This document shows positions 45,921 to 55,537 of a DNA stretch of 64,000 nt, piece after piece. Both the position numbers and the translations under genes were made by a program. This DNA is from Catenulispora pinistramenti (GTDB lineage Bacteria; Actinomycetota; Actinomycetes; Streptomycetales; Catenulisporaceae), in assembly GCF_018274385.1 (NCBI RefSeq), contig NZ_JAAFYZ010000015.1, positions 1-64,000 of the forward strand, read 5' to 3'. A model generated the notes under the pieces. It made no database searches. It had not been told where the DNA came from and saw only the letters and a program-made list of their open reading frames with translations. How positions within the stretch are numbered: position 1 is the stretch's first letter; each line of letters begins with the position of its first letter.

Positions 45921-46931
45921 ATGAGGGTTCTGGTCACCGGTTCCGCCGGGTTCATCGGGTCGCACGTCGTCGAGGCGCTGACGGCGGCCGGGCACGAGGT
46001 CCAGACGTTGGACCTGGTGGACGGCGCCGACGTGCGGGAGGCCGACGAGGTCCGCAGGGCACTGCGAGGGGTGGACGCGGTCTGCCATCAGGCGGCGAAG
46101 GTCGGCCTGGACCGGACGGTCGCCGACGCGCCGGATTACGTGTCCCACAACGGCTTCGGGACGTCTATCCTGTTGGCCGGGATGGCCGAGACGGGAGTGC
46201 GGGCGCTGGTCTTCGCCTCGTCCATGGTCGTCTACGGCGAAGGCCGGTACGAGTGTCCCGAGCACGGCTGGGTCCGTCCCGGCCCGCGCCGCGAGGACGA
46301 TCTGATCGCAGGGTCCTTCGAACCGCCGTGCCCGATCTGCGCAGAGCCGCTGGCCCCCGGTCTGGTCGGTGAGGACGCACCGCTGGACCCACGCAACGTT
46401 TACGCCGCCTCGAAAGTGATGACCGAGCACCTGGCGGCTTCGTGGGTGCGGCTGGCCGACGGCGTCCGGGCCGTGGCCCTGCGCTATCACAACGTCTACG
46501 GCCCCCGGCTGCCGCGCGATACGCCCTACGCGGGAGTCGCGGCACTGTTCCGCTCGGCCCTGCTGCGGGGCGAGGCGCCGGCGGTGTTCGAGGACGGCGG
46601 CCAGCGGCGGGATTTCGTGCACGTACGGGACGTCGCTACCGCGAACGTGGCGGCGCTGGAGTGGGCTTTCGAGGCGGCCGGACGCGGGACCAGTGAGCTG
46701 CGAGCCTACAACGTCGGCAGCGGAACGCCGCGCACCGTCGGGGAGATGGCCGCCGAACTGGCGCGCGCGATGGCCGGTCCGGCGCCGGTGGTGACCGGCG
46801 GCTACCGGCTCGGGGACGTCCGGCACATCACGGCGTCCAGCGCCCGGATCCGCGACGAACTCGGCTGGCGGCCGGGGGTCGGCTTCGCCGACGGGATGGC
46901 GGAGTTCGCGCTAACCCATTCGCTCGCCTAG
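45921..46931 (+). CDS. NAD-dependent epimerase/dehydratase (extended SDR)
   Basis: A 336-residue short-chain dehydrogenase acting on nucleotide sugars. The NAD-binding motif is VTGSAGFIGSHVVEAL (5-20), followed by DLVDGADVR and the HQAAKVGLDRTV loop. The active site is S-S-M-V-V-Y-G with Y-A-A-S-K. The substrate loop is YHNVYGPRLPRDTPYAGVAALF, then GGQRRDFVHVRDVA. A Cys-containing insertion (YECPEHGW...PPCPICAEPL) between the Ser and Tyr motifs looks zinc-ribbon-like and is typical of one actinobacterial subgroup. No glycosyltransferases are nearby, so the pathway is unknown. Confidence 0.9.
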   Translation: MRVLVTGSAGFIGSHVVEALTAAGHEVQTLDLVDGADVREADEVRRALRGVDAVCHQAAKVGLDRTVADAPDYVSHNGFGTSILLAGMAETGVRALVFASSMVVYGEGRYECPEHGWVRPGPRREDDLIAGSFEPPCPICAEPLAPGLVGEDAPLDPRNVYAASKVMTEHLAASWVRLADGVRAVALRYHNVYGPRLPRDTPYAGVAALFRSALLRGEAPAVFEDGGQRRDFVHVRDVATANVAALEWAFEAAGRGTSELRAYNVGSGTPRTVGEMAAELARAMAGPAPVVTGGYRLGDVRHITASSARIRDELGWRPGVGFADGMAEFALTHSLA

Positions 46932-46968
46932 CGCGCCGTTCGCGCGGCCGGTGCCCAAGCTTGGTGCT

Positions 46969-47337
46969 ATGAGTACTGACTACAGCGGCGGCCAGGACCC
47001 TGCGAACAGCGTGATGGTGAGCACGATGAACGACCTGCCCGGCTTCCGGATCGAACGGGTGTTGGGCGAGTGCTTCGGGCTGACGGTCCGCGCGCGCAAC
47101 ATCGGCAGCTCGTTCGGGTCGGCGATGAAGTCGCTGAAGGGCGGCGAGCTGAAGGGGCAGACGAAGATGCTCGTCGACAGCCGGATGGAGGCGATGGCCC
47201 GGCTGACCGAGGAAGCTGCGAACCGGGGCGGGAACGCCGTGCTGGCGATGCGGTTCGAGACCTCGCCGGGTGAGCTCGGGACTGAGATCTGTGCTTACGG
47301 GACCGCGTGCGTGGCCAGTCCGCTCAACCAGGGCTAG
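46969..47337 (+). CDS. YbjQ/UPF0145 family protein
   Basis: A 122-residue homologue of YbjQ, a pentamer-forming family annotated as heavy-metal-binding without proven role. The signature is FRIERVLGECFGLTVRARNIGSSFGSAMKSLKGGELKG...RMEAMARLTEEAANRGGNAVLAMRFET. The ATG at 46969 is preferred; CAAGCT 7 nt upstream may be its -10 box. Confidence 0.88.
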   Translation: MSTDYSGGQDPANSVMVSTMNDLPGFRIERVLGECFGLTVRARNIGSSFGSAMKSLKGGELKGQTKMLVDSRMEAMARLTEEAANRGGNAVLAMRFETSPGELGTEICAYGTACVASPLNQG

Positions 47338-47361
47338 AGGCAGAGCCAGAGACCAGTGCTC

Positions 47362-47409
47362 CAGGGCCAGGGTCAGGGTCAGGGTCAGGGTCAGGGTCAG
47401 GGCCAGGGC
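47362..47409. repeat. Hexanucleotide tandem repeat (CAGGGT/C)8
   Basis: Eight uninterrupted 6-bp units: one CAGGGC, five CAGGGT and two CAGGGC. They lie between the convergent YbjQ and DUF1707 genes. Confidence 0.95.
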
Positions 47410-47429
47410 CAAGAACCGGCCTGGAAGGG

Positions 47430-48089
47430 CTAACGCCCGAGGAACTTGCCGAGCTTCTTCGGCTTGGGATACCGCACCGAGACCTCGCCGAACAACGCGA
47501 TCCCGCGCAGCACCACGACCGGCGAGTCCGGGGTGATCGGCACGTCGCCGGCGGCGTTGCGGTCCGAGCCGCTGCGCGACCCGAAGACCGCGGTGCCCTC
47601 GTCCCGCACCACGACGCCGTGCGGCACCTTGATCTCGATCGAGCCGAACACCGCGTTCGCGACGATGACCACCTCGCGCTGGGTCAGCACCGCCTCCCGC
47701 AGGTCGATCGTGACCTGGCCGAAGATCGCCGCGGCGGTGGTCTGGGACGGCACCAGCCAGCGTCCGCCGCGCTTCTGCTCGGCGAAGACCGCGGTGACGC
47801 TGGAGCCCGGCGCGTACTCGGCGGGCATCGTCGGAATCGGGCCGCCCGGGCCCGGCACGGGGGACGCGGTGTGGGTGTGGCGCTGCGGCAGGTCCGACAG
47901 CAACGGCGTCAGTTCGCCGAGGGTCTTGGCCTGGTACGTGCGGTCCAGGCGCTCGTTGTGCTCTTCGACGTCCAGACGGCCCTCGGCGTAGGCCTCCCGG
48001 AGGGCTTCGGCCACGCGGTCCCGGTCGGCGTCGGAGGCGCGCATGGTGTTGTGGGGATCGTTGGCCGGAAAAGCTGCGGGCACGCTCAC
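47430..48089 (-). CDS. DUF1707 domain protein with LiaF-like C-terminus
   Basis: A 219-residue protein. DUF1707 (MRASDADRDRVAEALREAYAEGRLDVEEHNERLDRTYQAKTLGELTPLLSDLP, about residues 16-68) is followed by a beta-strand-rich half (FGQVTIDLREA..., ANAVFGSIEIKVPHGV, LRGIALFGEVSVRYP) like the LiaF/cell-envelope-stress C-terminal domain. No membrane helix is present. The GTG at 48089 is chosen because a perfect TATAGT box lies 7 nt upstream; a GTG three codons earlier overlaps that box. Confidence 0.85.
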   Translation of the reverse strand: MSVPAAFPANDPHNTMRASDADRDRVAEALREAYAEGRLDVEEHNERLDRTYQAKTLGELTPLLSDLPQRHTHTASPVPGPGGPIPTMPAEYAPGSSVTAVFAEQKRGGRWLVPSQTTAAAIFGQVTIDLREAVLTQREVVIVANAVFGSIEIKVPHGVVVRDEGTAVFGSRSGSDRNAAGDVPITPDSPVVVLRGIALFGEVSVRYPKPKKLGKFLGR

Positions 48090-48096
48090 CTTGTGC

Positions 48097-48102
48097 ACTA
48101 TA
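48097..48102 (-). promoter_or_regulatory. -10 box for leaderless mRNA (TATAGT)
   Basis: On the minus strand TATAGT ends 7 nt before the GTG at 48089; it is the strongest of the series. Confidence 0.7.
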
Positions 48103-48212
48103 CGCGGGGCGATCGTGGGAGGGGCTTGTCGGCGGCAGGCTCGGCGAGGTCGGTGGGCTTGACGGGGCCGGCGGCCTCAGCGGAGTGGCGAGGCCCGGAT
48201 CTGAGGCGTCGC

Positions 48213-48917
48213 CTACTCTTCAGCGCTTGTCTCGACGTTCAGCGAGGCCTCCCGCACGGCCGCCTCGGGGTCCCCGGCGCGCACGGCGTCCAGCAGGGTG
48301 CTGTGCCCGGCGACGAGGAACCGGTCGAAGTCGGTGCGCAGCGCCCGGTCGTACAGAACAGTGCGCAGCGCGCTGCCGATCTCCAGATAGAGGTCGAGCA
48401 GCAGGGGGTTCCCGGCGGCGGCGACCATCGCGGTGTGGAAGTGCGCGTCCGCCTCGACCCACTCGTCGACCCACGAGGTGTCGCCCGGGCTGGCCTTCTC
48501 GACCTTGCGCGCCGCGACGTCGCGGGCGGCCAGGGCGTCCGAGCACGCGTCGAGGTCGGCGGCGTCGGCCCGGCCGGCGGCCAGCCGCGCGGCCTCGACC
48601 TCGATGGCGCGGCGGACTTCCTGCACGTGGTCGTGCGTCGTGGCCTGGATCTCGCGGCGCAGCGCACCGGAGAGCTCGCTTCGGGCCCGGACGTACGTCC
48701 CGTCACCGCGGCGCACCTCCAGCAACCCGGCGTGCGCCAGCGCCCGCACCGCTTCGCGGACCGTGCCGCGCCCCACGTTCAGGGCCTCGACCAGCTCCGG
48801 TTCGGTGGGGATGCGGGCGTCCACGGGCCAGGCGCCGCTGCTGATCTGTTCGCGGAGCTTGTCGATGACTTCGTCGACCAGGGAGCCGCGCTGGATGCCG
48901 GTGAGTCCGTTCGCCAC
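48213..48917 (-). CDS. GntR/FadR-type transcriptional regulator (FCD domain)
   Basis: A 234-residue regulator. The winged helix (LREQISSGAWPVDARIPTEPELVEALNVGRGTVREAVRALAHAGLLEVRRGDGTYV, about 21-76) is followed by the all-helical FCD sensor with metal-site residues (EADAHFHTAMVAAAGN, AGHSTLLDAVRAGD). It sits 12 bp after the MFS gene on the same strand and likely regulates it in response to an organic acid or similar ligand. Confidence 0.92.
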   Translation of the reverse strand: MANGLTGIQRGSLVDEVIDKLREQISSGAWPVDARIPTEPELVEALNVGRGTVREAVRALAHAGLLEVRRGDGTYVRARSELSGALRREIQATTHDHVQEVRRAIEVEAARLAAGRADAADLDACSDALAARDVAARKVEKASPGDTSWVDEWVEADAHFHTAMVAAAGNPLLLDLYLEIGSALRTVLYDRALRTDFDRFLVAGHSTLLDAVRAGDPEAAVREASLNVETSAEE

Positions 48918-48929
48918 GACGGCAGTCTT

Positions 48930-50387
48930 TCAGTTCGCGGCCGGGGCCATCGAGTCGGAGTCCCCGGACTCGCTGATCAATGTGCCGCGCTTGGGTGACC
49001 CCACGTAGGCCGCGACCACTCCCTGGGCCAGCACCACGACCACCATGATGGCCAGCGGGACGGTCCAGCTGTGCAGCGCGTGGCCCAGGATGCCGAACAT
49101 GATCGGGCCCATCGCGGCGATGAGATAGCCGGCCGACTGGGAGAACGCGGACAGCGCCGCGGTGCCGGCCGGGGTGCCGCCGCGCAGCCCGATCATCGTC
49201 AGTACCAGGGGGAAGGCGGCCATGCCGACGCCGATCAGGACCGCGGCCAGGTAGGCCAGCGAGCCCGGGGCGACGATCAGGGTGCCGAAGCCGAGCGCGA
49301 AGACCACGCCGAGGGACATGGCCAGCAGCCGCTGGCTGCGCAGCCGGGCGGCGGTCAGCGGCACGATGAACGACAGCGGCGCGTTGACCGCGAACGTCAC
49401 GCTCAGCACGGTGCCGGCGGCGGCCGAGGACATGCCGTGGTCGTGCAGCACGCTCGGGATCCAGCCCATGACCACGTAGCCGGACATGCTCTGCAGCCCG
49501 AAGGCGACGGTCATGGCCCAGGCCAGCTTGGACTTGGCCAGCGACTTCAGCGGGATGTGCGGCGCCTGCGCGGCGGTGCTGACCGTGCGGTCGTGGCGGC
49601 GGCGGTGCGGGTGGCTGGCCATCCACAGCGCCAGACCGGCCAGGGCCGGGATCGTCCAGAACTCCAGGCCGCCGGACGGGCCGCCGAGGGTGTCGGACAG
49701 CGGGACGGCGATACCCGCGGCGACGGTCGAGCCCAGGGCGATCATCGTGGAGTAGATGCCGGTGATGGCGCCGATCCGGTGCGGGAAGTAGGTGCGCACC
49801 ACGACCGGCAGCAGGACGTTGCCCAGCGCGATGCCGATGCCGGCCAGGACCGAACCGGCCAGCAGGCCCGGGACGTCCGGGATGCCGCGGACCGCGGAGC
49901 CGGCGACCAGGACCGCCAGGCTCGCGGCCAGGACGGATCCGGCGCCGTGCCGCCGGGCCAGCCAGGAGCCGGCGGGACCGGCGAAGGCGAAGATCACGAC
50001 CCAGAGCGTGGGGAGCAGGGTGACGACGCCGGCCCCGAGGTGCAGGCGGTCGCGGAGCTGGTCCAGCAGCGGGCCGGTGGAGGAGACGCCGAGCCGCAGG
50101 TTGGCCGCGACCAGGATGATCCCGGCCAGGATCAGCGCGCCGCCGGCCAGGCGCTGCTGGTCGCGTTCCCCGGGTTCGGCCGGTTCGGTGGGCTCGCCGA
50201 GGCGCTCGATGGTTTCGAGGGCTCCGGTGGTTTTGAGAGCCCCGGTGCTTTCGAGGGCTCCCGCGCTTTTGACGGCTCCCGCGGTCTCAAGGCTTTCGAC
50301 GAGCTCGGCGGGACCGTCGTGGCCGTCGTGGCCGGTGCGGCGGTGCTTGCCCCGGGACGCGCCGGGCCGCTCGAGCGATATCGTCAT
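48930..50387 (-). CDS. MFS transporter, CynX/NimT (cyanate-type) family
   Basis: A 485-residue permease with twelve predicted helices. LAGGALILAGIILVAANLRLGVSSTGPLLDQLRDRL starts the membrane part near residue 85, in the pattern of CynX-type carriers. The cytoplasmic N-terminus carries imperfect seven-residue repeats (ETAGAVKS, AGALEST, GALKTT, GALETIE), encoded at about 50205-50300. The ATG at 50387 is fixed by a TACCAT box 7 nt upstream. Substrate unknown; cyanate or nitroimidazole-type transport should not be assumed. Operon with the GntR regulator; divergent from fumarase. Confidence 0.88.
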   Translation of the reverse strand: MTISLERPGASRGKHRRTGHDGHDGPAELVESLETAGAVKSAGALESTGALKTTGALETIERLGEPTEPAEPGERDQQRLAGGALILAGIILVAANLRLGVSSTGPLLDQLRDRLHLGAGVVTLLPTLWVVIFAFAGPAGSWLARRHGAGSVLAASLAVLVAGSAVRGIPDVPGLLAGSVLAGIGIALGNVLLPVVVRTYFPHRIGAITGIYSTMIALGSTVAAGIAVPLSDTLGGPSGGLEFWTIPALAGLALWMASHPHRRRHDRTVSTAAQAPHIPLKSLAKSKLAWAMTVAFGLQSMSGYVVMGWIPSVLHDHGMSSAAAGTVLSVTFAVNAPLSFIVPLTAARLRSQRLLAMSLGVVFALGFGTLIVAPGSLAYLAAVLIGVGMAAFPLVLTMIGLRGGTPAGTAALSAFSQSAGYLIAAMGPIMFGILGHALHSWTVPLAIMVVVVLAQGVVAAYVGSPKRGTLISESGDSDSMAPAAN

Positions 50388-50394
50388 GCGTCCG

Positions 50395-50400
50395 ATGGTA
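50395..50400 (-). promoter_or_regulatory. -10 box for leaderless mRNA (TACCAT)
   Basis: On the minus strand it ends 7 nt before the MFS ATG at 50387, divergent from the fumarase promoter about 85 bp away. Confidence 0.6.
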
Positions 50401-50479
50401 AGACGTATGATGTTTAGCGGCAACTTCGCGTGCGGCGGGTGTGGCACACGGCACAAGCAGGGGCTCCGTGGGGCGTGAG

Positions 50480-50485
50480 TACGCT
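50480..50485 (+). promoter_or_regulatory. -10 box for leaderless fumarase mRNA (TACGCT)
   Basis: TACGCT ends 6 nt before the ATG at 50492; it selects that ATG over an in-frame start 51 bp upstream. Confidence 0.6.
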
Positions 50486-50491
50486 GGGGAC

Positions 50492-52144
<1,653 letters not shown>

Positions 52145-52147
52145 GAC

Positions 52148-52654
52148 GTGGCAGCCGAAGCCATAGCGGAACCACTCGTCCTGGTCCTGCGGCCAGGGCA
52201 GCGAAAGCGGCTCCTGGCCTATGCCCTGGGATGTGTGCTCGTCGCCGTAGTGTGCGCTGTCATCAGTGCCCTGCAAGGCGTCGGTCACAACGGTGGGCGG
52301 TCTGGCTACTTCGTGCCGATCCTGGCCGTGGTCGCGGCCGTGAACGCGGTGTTCCTGGTGGACACCGCGTTCGGCCGCACGGTTGTCGACCAGGAAGGCG
52401 TCACCTTGTGGCGTCCCCTTCGCCGCCGCATCGTGCGCTGGGACGACGTCGATGCTTTCGAGCAGAAGGAGTCGGGAGACGGCGACGTCAGTCGGGTCCT
52501 GCTGCGCACCGGTTCCGGCCGGCGGCGTGTGCTGCCGGCGCCGATGAACGCGTCGTGGGGGCTGGACAACGATCTGGGCGCGGAGGTTCGCGAATTGCGG
52601 GCGCGGCTGGCGATGGTTCGTGGCGAAGTCGGGGTGGGTGGCCGTTCCGCTTAG
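52148..52654 (+). CDS. Membrane protein with bacterial PH-like domain
   Basis: A 168-residue protein with two membrane helices (about 23-42 and 54-71), followed by a compact beta domain VVDQEGVTLWRPLRRRIVRWDDVDAFEQKESG...VLLRTGSGRRRVLPAPM. This is the usual pattern of actinobacterial PH-domain membrane proteins. It begins with GTG 3 bp after fumarase, so it is co-transcribed, though a functional link is not evident. Confidence 0.78.
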   Translation: MAAEAIAEPLVLVLRPGQRKRLLAYALGCVLVAVVCAVISALQGVGHNGGRSGYFVPILAVVAAVNAVFLVDTAFGRTVVDQEGVTLWRPLRRRIVRWDDVDAFEQKESGDGDVSRVLLRTGSGRRRVLPAPMNASWGLDNDLGAEVRELRARLAMVRGEVGVGGRSA

Positions 52655-52686
52655 GTAGATGGCTGATTAGGTGGATGGCTGCTGAG

Positions 52687-53481
52687 CTACTGCCTTCGTG
52701 CCATCGCCGCTTCGAGGATCGCCCGCGCGTGTGCTTCGGCGACTGCCTCGTCGTTGAGGAGATAGGGCGGGCAGGTCTGCGCCGGAGGCTGGGCGTCGGC
52801 TTGGACCGGAGGCTGGGCGTCGGCTTGGACCGGAGGCTGGGCGTCGGTCGCAGGCCGGGCGTCGGCCGGGGGCTGGCTGTCGCTGCCGGCCAGAGCCGCG
52901 ATGAGCTCGGGGATCTGGTCGGCGCCGAGGTGGTGCGGGCGGAGTTCGGTCAGGCCGGTGAAGACGAAGGCCACCTGGTTCTCGCCCGGGGTGTAGCGGA
53001 ATTCGTAGTCTGCGAAACCCGCGACCGCGCCGCCGATTTCGTTCCCGGTCTCGGTGGAGCTGCCGCGGGCGGTGCCGCGGGTTAGCGCGGCGCCCATGAC
53101 TTCGGCGTCCTGGCCGCGCCGGGCGTTGGGGCGGGCGAGGAAGGGGCAGGTGAAGGCGGCGAAGAGCATGCAGATGCGGTGGCCGGGTGCCTCGGGGGAG
53201 GGCGCCTTGTTGGCGACGCTGCGGCCGGCGGCCTGGGCCGCGACCAGCGCCTCTGTTTCGGCGGCCGCTATCACGCGGTAGACCGGGCCGGGGGGCATCG
53301 GGGTGCCGCAGATCGAGCAGCGGCGCTCGACCGCGCAGATCAGGGAGCGGGCGGCGCTGGTGATGGCGAACGTCGGGTGGCCTTCGGGATCGCGCGGCGT
53401 GATGGCCGGGGTCGGGTAGCCGCGGGCATCGTGCGGCAGGGCGGCTATCGCGGGCGGCACCGGGATCGCGCGGGGCGTCAT
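52687..53481 (-). CDS. Hypothetical protein with CxxC zinc-like motif and tandem-repeat tail
   Basis: A 264-residue soluble protein. A C-x-x-C-G motif (RRCSICGTPMPPGPVYRV, about residues 54-72) and later HRICMLFAAFTCPFLARPNAR suggest a metal-binding knuckle. A mixed alpha/beta part (ADYEFRYTPGENQVAFVFTGL) is followed by a repetitive Gln/Ala/Pro tail and a C-terminal helix (EAVAEAHARAILEAAMARR). I recognise the N-terminal pattern from unassigned actinobacterial proteins only. Convergent with the PH-domain gene. Confidence 0.7.
   Translation of the reverse strand: MTPRAIPVPPAIAALPHDARGYPTPAITPRDPEGHPTFAITSAARSLICAVERRCSICGTPMPPGPVYRVIAAAETEALVAAQAAGRSVANKAPSPEAPGHRICMLFAAFTCPFLARPNARRGQDAEVMGAALTRGTARGSSTETGNEIGGAVAGFADYEFRYTPGENQVAFVFTGLTELRPHHLGADQIPELIAALAGSDSQPPADARPATDAQPPVQADAQPPVQADAQPPAQTCPPYLLNDEAVAEAHARAILEAAMARRQ
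52782..52853. repeat. Three 24-bp in-frame tandem repeats
   Basis: Units at 52782, 52806 and 52830; the first two are identical and the third diverges at its end. They encode eight-residue Q-A-D-A-Q-P-P-V blocks of the gene at 52687-53481. Confidence 0.95.
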
Positions 53482-53619
53482 GGCGCTATTGAAGCACCGG
53501 CGCGGTGACTGTGGGGCGTGATCAAGTGCGCGGTACGTGGCGGTAGCATCACGAAACGGTCATCACCGCGCAAAAGTTGATAACTGATCGGCAACAACCC
53601 TTGGCGTTTCAGCCATTTC

Positions 53620-54750
53620 TCAGCATGATTTGCTGGTGGGTCGGAGCTGGCGCTTCACCTGGGGCGGGGACTGATGAAGCGCCAGCTCCGCTCGCCGTTT
53701 TCCGGGCGGTGCGGGGAAGCGGCTCTGAGTCGGGGCGGTCACCATCGGCATTGGACGTACCATCCGCTCCGGCTGCACCAGCCGCACCGGCAACCGCGCG
53801 GCCGAGACCGCGTCCCGCATCGCCGCCGCCAGCCCGCCGAACTCCTCGGCGCGCGCCGACGACGACCGGTGGACCAGCCCGATCCGCCGCGAAGGCGCCG
53901 TCCCGTCGAAGCGCCGCGCCTCCAGACCCGACCCGGCGCGGGCGTCCACGGCGACCGCCGTCTCCGGCAGCAGTGTCACGCCGATCCCGCCGGCCACCAG
54001 CTGGACCAGCGTCGACAGCGAGGCTGCCCGCGTCGCCCCGGAGTCGGTGACGCCGACCTCGGTGCACACGTCCAGCGCCTGGTCTCGCAGGCAGTGGCCT
54101 TCTTCCAGCAGCAGGATCTCGTGTTCCTTGAGCACCGCACGCGAGACCGGTCCGTCCCCGGCGGGCAGCGTGTGCTCGGGCGCGACGACCAAGAAGTCCT
54201 CGTCATAAAGCGCCAGTTCCTCAACGCCCGCCGGCCCGGCCGGCAACGCCAGCAGCCCGAGGTCCAGCCGGCCGGTCGCTATCCCGTCGAGCAGTACTGC
54301 CGTCTGCTCCTCGTGCACGAACAGATCCAAGTCCGGGAACCGCTTCTTCAACGGCCGCAGCAGCGCTGGAAGCAGATACGGCGCCAACGTCGGGATCACC
54401 CCGACCTTCACCGTCCCGGTGAACGGCTGACGCGCCGCGGCCGCTTCCTCGACCAGGTCGTCCATCGCCGCCAGCACCCGCTGGGCGTGCCGCGCCACCC
54501 GCTCCCCGGACGGCGTCAGCAGCACCTTCCGCGTGGTGCGCTCGACGAGCCGGGTCCCCAGGTTCTCCTCCAGCGCCGCGATCGCGCCGGACAGCGCCGG
54601 CTGGCTCATCCCGAGCATCGCGGCCGAGTCCCGGAAGTGCAGATGCTCGGCGACCGTCGCGAAGGCCTTGAGCTGGGCGATGGTCGGGGTGCGGAGCGGG
54701 GTGCGGAGGGACGTGGCGGTATTTGAGCGCGGCAGGGCGCGGACAGGCAC
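53620..54750 (-). CDS. oxyR: OxyR-type LysR regulator (peroxide sensor)
   Basis: A 376-residue LysR-family activator. The helix-turn-helix (LKAFATVAEHLHFRDSAAMLGMSQPALSGAIAALEENLG) lies at about 27-65. The sensor domain contains EGHCLRDQALDVC with Cys220 and Cys229, nine residues apart exactly like the redox pair of E. coli OxyR. The GTG start has a GGAG ribosome site. It carries about 22 extra N-terminal residues and a C-terminal extension of about 50 residues rich in Pro/Arg ending in Cys, not typical of OxyR. ahpC or katA, the usual neighbours, are absent. Confidence 0.9.
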   Translation of the reverse strand: MPVRALPRSNTATSLRTPLRTPTIAQLKAFATVAEHLHFRDSAAMLGMSQPALSGAIAALEENLGTRLVERTTRKVLLTPSGERVARHAQRVLAAMDDLVEEAAAARQPFTGTVKVGVIPTLAPYLLPALLRPLKKRFPDLDLFVHEEQTAVLLDGIATGRLDLGLLALPAGPAGVEELALYDEDFLVVAPEHTLPAGDGPVSRAVLKEHEILLLEEGHCLRDQALDVCTEVGVTDSGATRAASLSTLVQLVAGGIGVTLLPETAVAVDARAGSGLEARRFDGTAPSRRIGLVHRSSSARAEEFGGLAAAMRDAVSAARLPVRLVQPERMVRPMPMVTAPTQSRFPAPPGKRRAELALHQSPPQVKRQLRPTSKSC

Positions 54751-54781
54751 AGCGGTGCTCCAGGCATGCGCGGTTGCGATT

Positions 54782-54798
54782 GATAGACGAACTTTATC
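54782..54798. promoter_or_regulatory. Possible OxyR autoregulatory site
   Basis: GATA-N9-TATC in an AT-rich patch 32 bp upstream of the oxyR start. OxyR sites are AT-rich with ATAG/CTAT half-sites, so this is a candidate only. Confidence 0.35.
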
Positions 54799-54828
54799 GC
54801 GGTATGCGCATTGTTCGGCGCGCGGTGA

Positions 54829-55476
54829 TCAATCGCCTGGGCGGCTGGAGTCCAGGCGGCCGGAGTCCGGGCGACTGGAGTCCGGGCGGCTGGAGTCCGG
54901 CCGCACCAGCGACGCCAGCAGCTCCCGGTAGTGCTCGAACCCCGGATCGTCGGCGTCCGCCTCCTTCGCGGCCTCGTCCCAGCGCCGCAGCCGCACGGCG
55001 TCCGCCGAGTGCGGATCGGCCTCGAACGCCGCGACCTCCTCGGCCGACATCGGACCGCCCTGCACCGACAGCGTGTAGACCGAGGCGGCGGACAGCTTGG
55101 CGAAGTACCCCGGCTCGACCGCGCACAGGTAGCGCTTGGCGGCGACGTGCATCCGCACCGGCTCGGTGACCTCCGGCCCGAACCACCCCGCGAGCCAGTC
55201 CGCGCCCTGGTGGCTGTGCCGGTTGTCGCGGCCGGCCATCAGGTCCCGGCCGTGCACGGCGCCGGTGAAGTGGCCGACGTCGTGCAGCAGCGCGGCCGCG
55301 ACGAGCGTCGGTGCCGCGCCGTCCCGCTCGGCCAGCGCCGCCGCCTGGAGCATGTGCTGGGCCTGGGTGACCGCCTCGCCGAGGTATTCGGCGCCGCCCT
55401 CGCCGGTGAACAGGGCGGCGATCCGGTCCACGACGGCCTCGGGGGCGTCGGCTGCTTCAGGGGTGTTCGCGCTCAC
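54829..55476 (-). CDS. HD-domain phosphohydrolase-like protein
   Basis: A 215-residue protein of the small HD group often annotated as phosphonate-catabolism-associated or predicted HD phosphohydrolase. The HD pair is LLHDVGHFTG (about residue 66), with metal-site residues GADWLAGWFGPEVTEPVRMHVAAKRYL. The GTG at 55476 is preferred over 55494 because TACCGT lies 7 nt upstream. The last 25 residues are a five-residue repeat (R-P-D-S-S) from a 15-bp tandem array and are unlikely to be part of the fold. Confidence 0.82.
   Translation of the reverse strand: MSANTPEAADAPEAVVDRIAALFTGEGGAEYLGEAVTQAQHMLQAAALAERDGAAPTLVAAALLHDVGHFTGAVHGRDLMAGRDNRHSHQGADWLAGWFGPEVTEPVRMHVAAKRYLCAVEPGYFAKLSAASVYTLSVQGGPMSAEEVAAFEADPHSADAVRLRRWDEAAKEADADDPGFEHYRELLASLVRPDSSRPDSSRPDSGRLDSSRPGD
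54842..54901. repeat. Four 15-bp in-frame tandem repeats
   Basis: Units start at 54842, 54857, 54872 and 54887 with consensus CGGCTGGAGTCCGGG; they encode the repetitive tail of the HD-domain protein. Confidence 0.95.
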
Positions 55477-55483
55477 TCTCCGA

Positions 55484-55489
55484 ACGGTA
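55484..55489 (-). promoter_or_regulatory. -10 box for leaderless mRNA (TACCGT)
   Basis: On the minus strand TACCGT ends 7 nt before the GTG at 55476. Confidence 0.55.
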
Positions 55490-55537
55490 GCCACCGGCCG
55501 ACGTGCGGCGTAACCAACGATCGGCCTATGGCGGCCA

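Noticed and set aside
47362-47409. Telomere-like repeat suggesting a linear-replicon end
   Set aside because: Only eight units inside a normal gene-dense region; actinobacterial telomeres are palindromic, not hexameric arrays.
48930-50387. Naming the MFS gene as a cyanate transporter
   Set aside because: Only family-level resemblance; no cyanase or related gene is nearby.
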